Shown: positions 25,470-34,778 of the stretch, one piece after another | Layout of the letters: the number at the start of each line of letters is the position of its first letter | Position numbering within the stretch: position 1 is the first letter of the stretch | NCBI RefSeq assembly: GCF_900313035.1 | Contig: NZ_OMPS01000046.1 | Span: 1-64,000, forward strand | Reading direction: 5' to 3' | Source of the DNA: Ruegeria sp. EL01 | GTDB lineage: Bacteria; Pseudomonadota; Alphaproteobacteria; Rhodobacterales; Rhodobacteraceae | Length of the DNA stretch: 64,000 bases | Notes under the pieces: model-generated | Told to the model about the DNA's origin: nothing | The model's database searches: none | What the model saw: the letters and a program-made list of their open reading frames with translations, nothing else | Translations under genes and position numbers: made by a program

Positions 25470-26828
25470 ATGAGCTTTGACTATGATCTATTCGTCATCG
25501 GTGGTGGCTCGGGCGGGGTCCGCGCGGCGCGCGTCGCGGCTGGCGAAACCGGCGCCAAAGTGGCGTTGGCCGAAGAGGATCGCTATGGCGGAACCTGCGT
25601 CATTCGGGGCTGCGTTCCGAAGAAGCTGATGGTTTTTGCCAGCGAGTTCGCAGACACCGTCGGTGATGCGCAAGCTTATGGTTGGGACATTCAACCCGGT
25701 GCCTTCAATTGGGAAACGTTCCGCGACAAGCTGCATGCCGAGCTGGATCGGTTGGAAGGTATCTATCGCGGTATCCTTAAGAACAACGGTGTCGAAAGCT
25801 TTGATCAACGCGCCCATCTGGTGGATGCGCACACGGTGGAACTGGCCGATGGTACGCGCAAAACGGCCAAGCATATTCTGGTGGCCACAGGCGGTCGTCC
25901 GGTTGTGCCACAGTTTCCGGGGTCAGAGCTGGCGATTACGTCGAATGAGATCTTCCATTTGGAAAAGCTGCCCGAGACGATGCTGATTGTCGGCGGCGGA
26001 TACATCGCTTGCGAATTTGCGGGCATCATGAATGGGCTTGGCGTCAAGACCACTCAGTTCTATCGCGGTGCGCAGATTCTGCGTGGCTTCGATGACGAGG
26101 CGCGCGGGCTGATCAGCGAAGAAATGTGCCAGAACGGGATCGATGTTCATCTGGGCACAAACGTGCTTGAGATGAAAAAGCAGGGCGACAAGATCTGGGT
26201 CAAGGCGACTAACGGGTCGGAACAACTGTTTGACACGGTTATGTACGCGACGGGCCGTGCGCCGAATGCCGATGATCTGGGGCTTGAAGCTTTGGGTGTC
26301 GAGCGAGGGCGCAAAGGTGAGATTGTCGTCGATGACTACAGCCAGACAGCAGTTCCTTCGATCTTCGCCATTGGCGATGTCACCGACCGGGTCAATCTGA
26401 CGCCGGTTGCGATCCGCGAAGGGATGGCTTTTGTCGAAACCGTGTTTAAAGGCAACCCTACGCCGGTAGATCATGAGCTTATCCCAACAGCGATCTTTAC
26501 CCAGCCGGAAATGGGTACGGTTGGTCTGAGCGAAGAGCAAGCGGCCGAGCAGGAACCGATCGAGGTGTATGCCACGTCGTTCAAACCAATGCAGAAAGCA
26601 TTTGCCGGTGGAACACAGCGTGTTTTGATGAAACTGATTGTCAGCCAGGCGACACGAAAGGTGCTAGGCTGTCACATCGTCGCGCCGGGCGCAGGTGAGA
26701 TGATTCAGTTGGCAGGTATTGCCGTAAAGATGGGCGCAACCAAGGAAGATTTTGACCGCACGGTCGCGGTTCACCCGGTCATGGCCGAGGAACTGGTGAC
26801 AATGCGGCAACCTGTGCGCACTGCTTGA
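25470..26828 (+). CDS. gor: glutathione-disulfide reductase
   Basis: A 452-residue FAD- and NADPH-dependent flavoenzyme that keeps glutathione reduced. FAD loop VIGGGSGGVRAARVAA is at the N-terminus, the redox disulfide in GGTCVIRGCVPKKLM (Cys45 and Cys50), NADPH-binding MLIVGGGYIACEFAGI, and the C-terminal His-Glu pair in VHPVMAEELV. It shares a thiol-redox theme with the GST genes of the window. hflK follows after about 70 bases. Confidence 0.95.
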   Translation: MSFDYDLFVIGGGSGGVRAARVAAGETGAKVALAEEDRYGGTCVIRGCVPKKLMVFASEFADTVGDAQAYGWDIQPGAFNWETFRDKLHAELDRLEGIYRGILKNNGVESFDQRAHLVDAHTVELADGTRKTAKHILVATGGRPVVPQFPGSELAITSNEIFHLEKLPETMLIVGGGYIACEFAGIMNGLGVKTTQFYRGAQILRGFDDEARGLISEEMCQNGIDVHLGTNVLEMKKQGDKIWVKATNGSEQLFDTVMYATGRAPNADDLGLEALGVERGRKGEIVVDDYSQTAVPSIFAIGDVTDRVNLTPVAIREGMAFVETVFKGNPTPVDHELIPTAIFTQPEMGTVGLSEEQAAEQEPIEVYATSFKPMQKAFAGGTQRVLMKLIVSQATRKVLGCHIVAPGAGEMIQLAGIAVKMGATKEDFDRTVAVHPVMAEELVTMRQPVRTA

Positions 26829-26900
26829 TTTGCAAGCACGCGCACACAAGTTACAAGGGACCCCGTGATCACACGGGCCAACACGAAGGAAATGATAAAC

Positions 26901-28046
26901 ATGGCGGGCAACAGCGGTGGCCCCTGGGGGGGCGGAGGCTCCTCGGGTGGCGGAGGAAATCGGGGTAACAACGGGGACGGGCGCAAGCCCCCCGAAAGCG
27001 ACGGCCCGCAGATCCCCGAGATCGACGAGTTGATGAAAAAAGGCCAGGAGCAGCTGCGTGTCCTCATGGGTGGACGTGGCGGCGGTGGCCGCGGGTCGAA
27101 TGGTAAGGGCGGCGGCGGTGGCGGCCCCATCTTCACCAAAGGCACTATTGCTATTGGTCTGGTGGTCGCGGCTGGCCTGTGGGCGGCGGCAAGCTTTTAC
27201 ACGGTCAAGCCGGAAGAACAGTCCGTTGAGTTGTTTCTGGGCGAATTCTCGGCTGTAGGTAACCCTGGTTTGAACTTTGCGCCTTGGCCGCTGGTAACCG
27301 CCGAGGTCATTCCGGTGACCCGCGAACAGAACGAAGACATGGGCGGTGCTCGCGGCAGCGATGACGGTCTGATGTTGACCGGCGACGAAAACGTGGTCGA
27401 TATCGACTATCAGGTTGTCTGGAACATCAACGACCCCGCCAAGTACCTGTTTAACTTGCGGGATCCCAAGCAAACCATTCAGGCCGTATCGGAATCCGCC
27501 ATGCGTGAGATCATTGCGCAATCAGAGTTGGCTCCGATTCTGAACCGGGACAGGGGTGTTATTGCGGATCGTTTGCAGGAGCTGATCCAATCAACGATGG
27601 ACAGCTATAACTCTGGTGTGAACATCGTGCGGGTGAACTTCGACAAGGCCGACCCACCGCAAGATGTGATTGCCGCGTTCCGCGACGTTCAGGCCGCCGC
27701 GCAGGAGCGGGACCGGTTGCAGAATGTTGCTGACGCCTATGCGAACCGGGTTCTCGCCGAGGCACGTGGTGAAGCTGCGCAAATTCTGGAAGAATCTGAA
27801 GGGTATCGTGCCCAACAAATCAACAGTGCACAGGGTGAGGCCAGCCGTTTTAGCGCGGTGCTGGAAGAATATTCCAAAGCGCCGGATGTCACCCGTAAGC
27901 GTCTTTATCTTGAACGGATGGAACAAGTTCTGGGCGACGTGGATAAGATCATTCTGGACCAGAACTCAGGCGGGCAAGGGCAGGGTGTGGTACCCTATCT
28001 GCCGCTCAACGAGCTGCGTCGTAGCCCTGCCGCGGAGAGCAACTGA
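26901..28046 (+). CDS. hflK: FtsH protease modulator HflK
   Basis: A 381-residue membrane protein of the SPFH/prohibitin family. The start ATG 26901 (AAGGAA upstream) gives the usual glycine-rich cytoplasmic tail MAGNSGGPWGGGGSSGGGG. One membrane helix follows (about 88-107, IAIGLVVAAGLWAAASFY), then the SPFH domain with VKPEEQSVELFLGEF and a long coiled-coil (about 245-345). With HflC it forms the periplasmic cage around FtsH. The stop overlaps hflC. Confidence 0.95.
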   Translation: MAGNSGGPWGGGGSSGGGGNRGNNGDGRKPPESDGPQIPEIDELMKKGQEQLRVLMGGRGGGGRGSNGKGGGGGGPIFTKGTIAIGLVVAAGLWAAASFYTVKPEEQSVELFLGEFSAVGNPGLNFAPWPLVTAEVIPVTREQNEDMGGARGSDDGLMLTGDENVVDIDYQVVWNINDPAKYLFNLRDPKQTIQAVSESAMREIIAQSELAPILNRDRGVIADRLQELIQSTMDSYNSGVNIVRVNFDKADPPQDVIAAFRDVQAAAQERDRLQNVADAYANRVLAEARGEAAQILEESEGYRAQQINSAQGEASRFSAVLEEYSKAPDVTRKRLYLERMEQVLGDVDKIILDQNSGGQGQGVVPYLPLNELRRSPAAESN

Positions 28047-28942
28047 TGCGTAAATCACCTATTATCCTGATCCTCGTTTTCATTCTGGCGGTTGCGGGCC
28101 TGTCCTCGATCTTTATCGTGGACGAACGCGAACGCGCGCTGGTTCTGCAATTTGGTCGCGTCGTTGCAGTCAAGGAAGACCCCGGTCTGGCCTTCAAAAT
28201 CCCTGTTATTCAAGAAGTTGTCCGTTACGACGACCGTATCTTATCCATCGATGTTCAGCCGCTTGAGGTTACACCTTTGGATGACCGCCGTCTGGTGGTT
28301 GATGCGTTTGCACGCTATCGGATTTCCGATCTTGAACAGTTCCGTCAGGCGGTTGGTGTCGGTGGTATTCCGGTTGCCGAAGATCGTCTGGACCGGATCC
28401 TGCGCGCCGAAACACGTGAAGTTCTGGGTTCGGTATCGTCCCGCGATATCCTCAGCTCGGATCGTGCCGCGTTGATGCTGCGTATCCGCAACAGCGCAAT
28501 TGCCGAAGCGCAGGCGCTGGGCGTCAGTGTGATTGACGTTCGCTTGAAGGCCACTGATCTGCCGCAAGCCAACCTCGAAGCAACGTTTGATCGGATGAAA
28601 GCCGAACGGGAACGGGAAGCCACCGACGAACGCGCCCGCGGTAACGAGGCTGCGCAGCGTGTGCGCGCACAAGCCGACCGTACCGTGGTGGAACTGGTAT
28701 CCGATGCGCGCCGCGAGGCCGAGATCATCCGCGGTGAGGCCGACGCCGAGCGCAACGCCATCTTTGCTGAAGCATACGGCGCGGACCCGGAGTTTTTTGA
28801 ATTCTATCGCTCACTGACAGCATATGAGAATGCGCTGCAGGGCGGAAACAGCTCGTTGATACTGAGCCCGGATTCAGAATTCTTCAACTACCTCAGCTCT
28901 CCCACCGGACGGCGAGCTCCGGCTGCTGCGGCAACCGAGTAA
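28046..28942 (+). CDS. hflC: FtsH protease modulator HflC
   Basis: A 298-residue SPFH protein with an N-terminal membrane anchor (about 5-24), FIVDERERALVLQFGRVVAV at the start of the SPFH domain, and a charged coiled-coil (about 185-245, RAQADRTVVELVSDARREAE). ATG 28046 overlaps the hflK stop and the stop overlaps the DUF2065 start, so the three genes are translated as one unit. It acts with HflK to modulate FtsH. Confidence 0.95.
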   Translation: MRKSPIILILVFILAVAGLSSIFIVDERERALVLQFGRVVAVKEDPGLAFKIPVIQEVVRYDDRILSIDVQPLEVTPLDDRRLVVDAFARYRISDLEQFRQAVGVGGIPVAEDRLDRILRAETREVLGSVSSRDILSSDRAALMLRIRNSAIAEAQALGVSVIDVRLKATDLPQANLEATFDRMKAEREREATDERARGNEAAQRVRAQADRTVVELVSDARREAEIIRGEADAERNAIFAEAYGADPEFFEFYRSLTAYENALQGGNSSLILSPDSEFFNYLSSPTGRRAPAAAATE

Positions 28943-29136
28943 TGGGTCTGATCCTTCTGGCCTTCGGGTTGGTATTGATAGTCGAGGGGCTGGCCTATGC
29001 GCTGGCCCCTTCTCTTATTGAGCGCATGTTAGAGGCGCTCCGGGCCCTGCCGGAACCAGCCCGTCGCCTGATGGGGCTGCTTTGTGTGGTCAGCGGGTTT
29101 GTCCTTTTGTGGGGCGCGTATCAGTTGGGATTTTGA
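28942..29136 (+). CDS. DUF2065 family membrane protein
   Basis: A 64-residue protein with two hydrophobic helices and the DUF2065 pattern: LLAFGLVLIVEGLAYALAPS then LPEPARRLMGLLCVVSGFVLLW. The family is found next to hflC and degP in many proteobacteria; its role is unknown. The start overlaps the hflC stop. Confidence 0.9.
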   Translation: MGLILLAFGLVLIVEGLAYALAPSLIERMLEALRALPEPARRLMGLLCVVSGFVLLWGAYQLGF

Positions 29137-29260
29137 TCTGGTGATGTCACGTGCTGGTGATTTCCCCCCGTTCCCGAGTTGCGGGCAGACCCAAACTGAC
29201 TACATTGGTAACAAATACCGACATATCCGTCGGAATAGTTTGTCGACAAGGAGACCCCAA

Positions 29261-30751
29261 GTGCAGGCAAAAGCGCGCAGTGTGTCCGTCCGTTGGGACG
29301 ATGTTAGTGTTATGATGCGGCTGATGTGGCTGGCCTTTGCCAGCATGCTGCTGGTTTTGGCGCAGACGATGGCTGCGCATGCGCGTGGAGAAAGCCTGGC
29401 GCCGCTGGCTGAACAGATCAGCCCTGCGGTCGTGAACATCACCACATCCACCCTGATCGAAGGGCAGACGGGCCCACAGGGCATCGTCCCTGAAGGGTCA
29501 CCATTCGAAGACTTCTTCCGCGATTTCCAGGATCGCAACGGCGATGACGAAAACCGTCCCCGCCGCAGCAATGCGCTGGGGTCGGGTTTCGTGATTTCCG
29601 AAGACGGCTATATTGTCACAAACAATCACGTCATCGCCGAAGCAGATGAAATCCTTGTGGAATTCTTCCCAGGCGATGGTCAGCCCAAAAAAGAACTGCC
29701 CGCCAAAGTCATCGGTACTGACGAGAAAACCGACATCGCGCTTCTTAAGGTCGAGGCATCTGGTCCCCTGAAATACGTGATCTTCGGCGACAGCGACAAC
29801 GCTCGGGTTGGCGATTGGGTCATTGCAATGGGCAATCCGCTGGGGCAAGGTTTTTCGGTTTCGGCGGGGATTGTTTCGGCTCGAAATAGGGCGCTTAGCG
29901 GATCGTATGACGACTACATTCAGACCGACGCAGCGATCAATCGGGGCAACTCAGGCGGGCCGTTGTTTGACATGGACGGGCAGGTCATCGGTGTAAACAC
30001 TGCGATCCTGTCGCCCAATGGCGGCTCTATCGGTATCGGATTCTCAATGGCTTCCAACGTTGTGATCAAGGTCGTGGACCAACTCCGTGAATTCGGCGAA
30101 ACGCGCCGCGGTTGGCTGGGCGTCCGCATTCAGGACGTCACAGAGGACATGGCCGAAGCGATGGGGCTGGACAAGCCCGGTGGGGCGTTGATTAGTGATG
30201 TACCCGAAGGACCGGCGAAAGAGGCTGGCCTCAAAGCAGGTGACGTGATTCTCAGTTTTGATGGTGTCGAAGTTGAAGATACACGCGGCCTTGTGCGTCA
30301 GGTTGGCGAAACCACAGTGGGTAAATCCGTGCGGGTCGTTGTTCAGCGCGACGGCAGCACACAGACCATTTTGGTTACGCTTGGACGCCGTGAAGATGCT
30401 GAAAGCAGCGAAACCGACGAGGAAGAAACACCTGACGCCGAGGATGGCGAAAACGCTGATATCCTGGGTCTGACCATTTCACCGCTTACAGACAAATTCC
30501 GGGAAGATCTGGGTCTCGACGCTGATGCAGAAGGGCTGGTTGTCGCCGATGTGGATGAGGCGTCCGAGGCTTATGCCAAGGGGCTTCGCGCGGGAGACCT
30601 GATCACAGAAGCTGGTCAGCAAAAGGTCGAAACAATCGAAGATCTCGAAGGACGGATGGAGGAGGCCCGCGTAGCTGGGCGCAAATCCCTGTTGCTATTG
30701 GTGCGCCGAGGCGGTGATCCGCGCTTTGTTGCACTGAGCCTGGAAGAATAA
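29261..30751 (+). CDS. degP: Do-family serine endopeptidase (DegP/DegQ-like)
   Basis: A 496-residue periplasmic protease and chaperone. GTG 29261 is chosen because AAGGAG lies eight bases before it and it yields a signal peptide (hydrophobic 21-38, cleavage near AAHA-RG). The triad is intact: His123 (TNNHVI), Asp158 (TDIALL), Ser231 (GNSGGP). PDZ1 begins GWLGVRIQDV; PDZ2 covers about 410-490. An acidic linker separates the PDZ domains. It closes the hflK-hflC-DUF2065 run, a membrane quality-control set, and is followed by a clear terminator. Confidence 0.95.
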   Translation: MQAKARSVSVRWDDVSVMMRLMWLAFASMLLVLAQTMAAHARGESLAPLAEQISPAVVNITTSTLIEGQTGPQGIVPEGSPFEDFFRDFQDRNGDDENRPRRSNALGSGFVISEDGYIVTNNHVIAEADEILVEFFPGDGQPKKELPAKVIGTDEKTDIALLKVEASGPLKYVIFGDSDNARVGDWVIAMGNPLGQGFSVSAGIVSARNRALSGSYDDYIQTDAAINRGNSGGPLFDMDGQVIGVNTAILSPNGGSIGIGFSMASNVVIKVVDQLREFGETRRGWLGVRIQDVTEDMAEAMGLDKPGGALISDVPEGPAKEAGLKAGDVILSFDGVEVEDTRGLVRQVGETTVGKSVRVVVQRDGSTQTILVTLGRREDAESSETDEEETPDAEDGENADILGLTISPLTDKFREDLGLDADAEGLVVADVDEASEAYAKGLRAGDLITEAGQQKVETIEDLEGRMEEARVAGRKSLLLLVRRGGDPRFVALSLEE

Positions 30752-30810
30752 ACTAGAAGAGCCCATGTATCTAGGGCTACGCCTACAGGTGGCTACAAAG
30801 ATGACCGTTA

Positions 30811-30842
30811 AGGAGGCTCTTTTTGGGCCTCCTTTCTTTTTC
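30811..30842 (+). terminator. Rho-independent terminator after degP
   Basis: An eight-base stem AAGGAGGC - loop of nine - GCCTCCTT followed by TCTTTTT, 60 bases after the degP stop. Confidence 0.85.
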
Positions 30843-31156
30843 AAGGCTTGGCTTTGGTCAATCGGCGCTGACGCACCGCATACCAAGTGTTTAGTTCGCG
30901 AACTGAATGTCGGGAAACAAAACGCTTCTTAGAAAAATGGAAATGCCATACTTGGCCAACATCCTCCTGAAACAACGCAAGCCATCGGTGATGACAATGT
31001 CGAGAAAGAAAATGAGCCACATGCCCGTGGGCATATGGCTCAGATACAGGGAGAGGTCAGTGGACAGATATCGGGGATGATTCTCTGACCTCCTACGGTA
31101 ACAAATCCAAACTAGCTCAAGTTTTAATCTTGGTATGTGAAGCAGTTCACACCGGG
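30843..31156. other. intergenic interval between convergent degP and crp-like genes
   Basis: About 310 bases with no gene. It holds the palindrome AGTTCGCGAACT (30893-30904) and the terminator of the Crp/Fnr-like gene. Nothing else is recognised. Confidence 0.5.
31003..31042 (-). terminator. Rho-independent terminator of the Crp/Fnr-like gene
   Basis: On the minus strand the hairpin TGAGCCA..ATGCCC / GGGCAT..TGGCTCA (31013-31042, one mismatch) is followed by TTTTCTTTCT. It lies about 115 bases after the stop of the regulator gene ending at 31157. Confidence 0.75.
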
Positions 31157-31825
31157 CTAGATTAGATCGGAATCGGCCAGCTCTTGCAGAGCATCGAAAT
31201 CCTGTATCAGCAGACCGCCCCGGGACGCTTCGACGACATTGTCGCGCTTCCACGTTGCAATTGTTTTGGAAACGGCTTCGCGTGTTGCCCCGACAAACTC
31301 GGCCAATTCGCTTTGCGACAACGTAATCCGTTCTGTCGGATCGTCCTGGAGGCCCGACAAATGCAAGAGTTTCCGCGCCAGTCGTATCGGCATCGGAAGA
31401 AAGACCTGCTCGTTCAACTGCGAGCCCATCCACCGCATCCTCAGGCCGGCCAAGCGGACCATATCCACTGCGAGATCAGGGTGTCGGCGGATTTGGTTCA
31501 TGACGTCGCTGCGACGGACGCGCAAAACGCGCGAGGGTTCTGCAGCCGCGACAGTGGCCGTGCGGGGACCGCTGTCGAACAAAGCAATCTCGCCAAACAC
31601 TTCGCCGGGGCGCATCAGTGTCAGTGTCAGTTTTCTGCCGCTCATGGCGAGAAATGAAACTTCAAGCGTGCCGTCCAGAATGGCGTACAGCGCGTCGCCT
31701 TCGTCGTCTTGTTCGAACAGGACCTCGCCCTGAGCCAAAGAAATTTCGGATGCTTGGTCAGCAAGCATGTCTCTCAGCCCGTCGGATGCTTCGGACAGGA
31801 ATCCGCTGGTTGGGAAGGCCGTCAT
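31157..31825 (-). CDS. Crp/Fnr family transcriptional regulator
   Basis: A 222-residue regulator with an N-terminal cyclic-nucleotide-binding fold (about 10-130) and a C-terminal winged helix (about 145-215). The phosphate-binding-cassette-like segment is GEVFGEIALFDSGPRTATVAA. The recognition region is TLSQSELAEFVGATREAVSKTIA. There are no N-terminal cysteines, so it is not an oxygen-sensing FNR with an Fe-S cluster; cAMP or another ligand is possible. It ends with its own terminator. A Crp/Fnr-type dyad lies upstream at 31906-31919 and may autoregulate it. Confidence 0.9.
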   Translation of the reverse strand: MTAFPTSGFLSEASDGLRDMLADQASEISLAQGEVLFEQDDEGDALYAILDGTLEVSFLAMSGRKLTLTLMRPGEVFGEIALFDSGPRTATVAAAEPSRVLRVRRSDVMNQIRRHPDLAVDMVRLAGLRMRWMGSQLNEQVFLPMPIRLARKLLHLSGLQDDPTERITLSQSELAEFVGATREAVSKTIATWKRDNVVEASRGGLLIQDFDALQELADSDLI

Positions 31826-31905
31826 TCGGGCACAAGTCTCCGGAATTGGAAGGTGAGTGGTGGCCTAAGATTTCACAGCTTGTGCATTAAGCCAAGGTTT
31901 TTTGT

Positions 31906-31919
31906 CTGATTTTTATCAG
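31906..31919. promoter_or_regulatory. Crp/Fnr-type dyad upstream of the regulator gene
   Basis: CTGAT-TTTT-ATCAG is a symmetric site differing from the FNR consensus TTGAT-N4-ATCAA by one base in each half. It lies 81 bases upstream of the start of the Crp/Fnr-like gene. A short dyad like this also occurs by chance, so the call rests on position. Confidence 0.4.
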
Positions 31920-31965
31920 TCTGCGGTCTATTGCCGGTGCAATCAGCCAGTCTGGTCCATTTTGG

Positions 31966-32571
31966 TTACTGGTGGTCGGGATCGTCCATGAAGTTTTGCA
32001 GCAGATTGAATTGCAGCATCAGGAAAACCATCAATGCGAGGGGGAACCCAAAAGTTTCGATCTTGACCCACAGATCAGTGGACAACGTCCTCCAGACCAA
32101 TTCGTTTGCGACCGCCAATACGACGAAACAGGCGCAGAGGCGACGGGTCAGGATCATCCAGCCTTCATGGCGCATGGGCAGCATCTCGTCCAGCACGTAG
32201 GCCAGATAGGATTTCTTCTGTAGCAGCCCGATGCCTAGAATCAGCGCGAAAAAACCGTAAACCAGTGTCGTCTTCATCTTGAAGAATCGCTCGTCATTGA
32301 ACCACGCTGTGAGGCCGCCAAAGAAAATTACCATGAACGCGGTGAAGATCTGCATTCGACTAAGCTTGCCGGTCAGAAACCAGAGAATACCCATCGCGCC
32401 CAACATCAGGGGAACAAAAATAATCGTCGCAACGATAAAGCCAGAATACTCGGTATTGCCGAATTGAAAGCTGTCATCACGCAAGCGCAAGTAGATGAAA
32501 AAGAACGCAAGGGGCGGGCCCAGTTCCAGAGCTTGCTTTAGAAACGGATTGATTTCTTTTTTGTCGGTCAT
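31966..32571 (-). CDS. yciB: inner membrane-spanning protein YciB / septation protein A
   Basis: A 201-residue protein with five to six membrane helices. The start ATG 32571 has GGA before it; the frame extends 11 codons upstream. NPFLKQALELGPPLAFFFIY, FFGGLTAWFNDERFFKMKTT and NELVWRTLSTDLWVKIETFG (in parts) are family-typical. The family is linked to cell envelope upkeep and septation. It lies after a DMT transporter gene on the same strand with a 16-base gap. Confidence 0.92.
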   Translation of the reverse strand: MTDKKEINPFLKQALELGPPLAFFFIYLRLRDDSFQFGNTEYSGFIVATIIFVPLMLGAMGILWFLTGKLSRMQIFTAFMVIFFGGLTAWFNDERFFKMKTTLVYGFFALILGIGLLQKKSYLAYVLDEMLPMRHEGWMILTRRLCACFVVLAVANELVWRTLSTDLWVKIETFGFPLALMVFLMLQFNLLQNFMDDPDHQ

Positions 32572-32587
32572 GATGTCGTCCTGCTGC

Positions 32588-33490
32588 TTACCCGCCCATT
32601 TCAACTATTACAGCGCCGAGTGCAATCAATGCCATCAACGCAATGCGCCTTGGACCAACCGTTTCTTTCAGAACCAGCCACCCGATCAAGGCTGCGAATA
32701 CGGTTGACGTCTCGCGTAGCACCGCAGCTTCCCCGACTTTGTCCAGACGTGTGGCCAGCATGATCGCTCCGAAAGACAGCGGAGCAATGATGCCTCCAAC
32801 CAATCCGCGCAACATTAGCGGTCCGATGGTCGGGCGATGGATCATGGCGCGCCACCTGAGGAACGCGTAGATCGGCATAGTTGCCCCATCTATCATGAAG
32901 AACCAGGCCAGGAAGGTGAACGGATCAGCCGTGGCGCGGATGCCGTAGGCATCATACGTGGTGTAAATCGCAACGAACAAACCTGTGGCCAGTGCCAATG
33001 CCAGCGCAATTCCCAGCGTGTCGCGGTTGGTTTCAAGAAACCGGAGGTTATAAGCGGCCAAGCCGAAAATGCCTACCAACAAGACCGCTACGCCGAACCA
33101 TTGCAGACCGGTGAAGGTTTCACCGAACAACAAATAGGCTCCGATAACCGTGAACAGCGGACCGGTTCCGCGGACGACCGGATAGACGACAGTGTAAGAG
33201 CCCTTGGTATAGGCCATGGCCTGAAGTGTTTTGTAAGCGATGTGGATCAGCCAAACCGTTGCAAAGATCGGCCACATATAGGGTTCCGGCCATGGCACTA
33301 CAAAGAAAGCAAAAGGCGCGGCTATAAGACAATAGCAGGCGTCGATTGCGCCACGTGACAGCCACGGGTCATGGCGGCCCTTTTGCAGGGCTCCGAATAC
33401 GGCGTGCAAGAAGGCTGCCATCAACGCGAGGCCGAGGGCGAGTTGGTGGCCTGCCTCCGTACCTTCCAGTGAGATCAGCCAGTCACTCAA
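32588..33490 (-). CDS. DMT-family (EamA) transporter
   Basis: A 300-residue protein with about ten membrane segments and two EamA repeats. YTKGSYTVVYPVVRGTGPLF and VGEAAVLRETSTVFAALIGW mark the ends of the two halves. It belongs to the drug/metabolite transporter superfamily; substrate unknown. It differs clearly from the other DMT protein at 21345-22259. The ftsY gene precedes it on the same strand, with a repeat element in the gap. Confidence 0.87.
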   Translation of the reverse strand: MSDWLISLEGTEAGHQLALGLALMAAFLHAVFGALQKGRHDPWLSRGAIDACYCLIAAPFAFFVVPWPEPYMWPIFATVWLIHIAYKTLQAMAYTKGSYTVVYPVVRGTGPLFTVIGAYLLFGETFTGLQWFGVAVLLVGIFGLAAYNLRFLETNRDTLGIALALALATGLFVAIYTTYDAYGIRATADPFTFLAWFFMIDGATMPIYAFLRWRAMIHRPTIGPLMLRGLVGGIIAPLSFGAIMLATRLDKVGEAAVLRETSTVFAALIGWLVLKETVGPRRIALMALIALGAVIVEMGG

Positions 33491-33529
33491 GTCTCAGAGC
33501 TTTCGCAAGTACAGAGGCCGGGGGTTGCC

Positions 33530-33570
33530 TGCCCCCCAGACCCCCCGAGGATATTTGAGGCCAGATGAAG
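33530..33570 (+). repeat. dispersed intergenic repeat, copy B
   Basis: GGGGGTTGCCTGCCCCCC (33530-33547) followed by GGATATTT-GA-GGCCAGATGAAG (33549-33570). It sits between the ftsY stop and the start of the DMT gene, only seven bases from ftsY. It matches copies A and C. Confidence 0.6.
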
Positions 33571-33577
33571 ATTTGGA

Positions 33578-34720
33578 TCAGCTCTGTTCCAGGCCCGTTA
33601 GGGCGGCGGCAAATTCTTCCGGGTCGAAGGGGGCCAGGTCGTCGATCTGCTCACCCACTCCTATGGCATGGATGGGCAGGCCGAACTTGTCGGCCAGCGC
33701 CACCAGCACACCACCCTTGGCCGTGCCGTCCAGCTTGGTCATGACAAGGCCCGAGACATCGGCCAGATTGCGGAAGGTTTCGACCTGGTTCAGCGCGTTC
33801 TGACCGGTGGTTGCATCCAGCACCAGCAGGGTATTATGCGGGGCGGTTTCGTCGACTTTACGAATGACTCGGACGATTTTTGCCAATTCTTCCATCAGGT
33901 CAGCGCGGTTTTGCAAACGGCCAGCGGTGTCGATCATTAGCAAGTCTGCGCCGTCTTCCTGCGCTTTGGTCAAGGCATCGAAGGCAAGCGATGCAGGGTC
34001 AGACCCCTCGGGTGCCGTCAGTACAGGAACGCCAGCACGATCACCCCAAACCTGCAGCTGTTCTACCGCTGCTGCGCGGAACGTGTCGCCAGCCGCAATG
34101 ACTACTTTTTTGCCGGCCGATTTGAATTGGCTGGCCAGCTTGCCGATGGTGGTGGTTTTGCCTGAGCCGTTAACACCGACGACCAAGACCACCTGGGGGC
34201 GTTTCGGGTAAATCGGCAGGGGTCTCGCGACAGGCTCCATGACACGAGAGACTTCCTGCGCCAGCAACTGTTGGATTTCACGTGTTGAAAGTTTGCGACC
34301 ATAGCGCCCCTCGGCCATGTTGGCGGTGACGCGCAGGGCTGTGTCGACGCCCATGTCGGATGCGATCAGCAGCTCCTCAAGCTGTTCCAGCATGTCATCG
34401 TCCAATGTGCGCCGAACTTCGGTGCGGGTGTCGCCACGGCTAAACAGGCGACCCAATACGCCTTTGGAGCTTGGCACCTCGGGCGGTGGCGCTGCGGGGG
34501 TCGGATCAGCGGGCATAGGAGAGGGCGTTTCAGCTGGCTGTGGAACAGGCGCGGGTTCCGGGACTTCCGGGACGGGTTGCGGTTCCGGCTCGGGTTCCGG
34601 GATGATCGGATCCGGGGTGGCGGTTTCCTCGCCGCCTTCCTCGACAATCGCATCAAGCCCTTCTTCAAGGCGCGATGAGGATTTGAACAGCTTGTCCTTC
34701 AGCTTTGAGAAAAACGCCAT
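33578..34720 (-). CDS. ftsY: signal recognition particle receptor FtsY
   Basis: A 380-residue SRP receptor GTPase at the inner membrane. Residues 1-95 are an acidic, proline-rich A domain (PEPEPEPQPVPEVPEP). The NG domain follows: N bundle about 96-165, P-loop GVNGSGKTT (182-190), DTFRAAA, DTAGRLQNRADL and TKLDGTAKGG. It receives ribosome-SRP complexes and hands them to SecYEG. Length is normal for the group. Confidence 0.96.
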   Translation of the reverse strand: MAFFSKLKDKLFKSSSRLEEGLDAIVEEGGEETATPDPIIPEPEPEPQPVPEVPEPAPVPQPAETPSPMPADPTPAAPPPEVPSSKGVLGRLFSRGDTRTEVRRTLDDDMLEQLEELLIASDMGVDTALRVTANMAEGRYGRKLSTREIQQLLAQEVSRVMEPVARPLPIYPKRPQVVLVVGVNGSGKTTTIGKLASQFKSAGKKVVIAAGDTFRAAAVEQLQVWGDRAGVPVLTAPEGSDPASLAFDALTKAQEDGADLLMIDTAGRLQNRADLMEELAKIVRVIRKVDETAPHNTLLVLDATTGQNALNQVETFRNLADVSGLVMTKLDGTAKGGVLVALADKFGLPIHAIGVGEQIDDLAPFDPEEFAAALTGLEQS

Positions 34721-34778
34721 ATTTGGTCTCCGCAGGTGTTCCCCTCACCTAATGCGGATTGGCGGCAGTTGCAAAGGG

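Noticed and set aside
26664..27521. 285-codon minus-strand frame over gor and hflK
   Set aside because: It is the mirror of the glycine-rich hflK start and the gor end, both certain genes.
30891..31433. 180-codon minus-strand frame
   Set aside because: Overlaps the Crp/Fnr-like gene in another frame and runs through its terminator.
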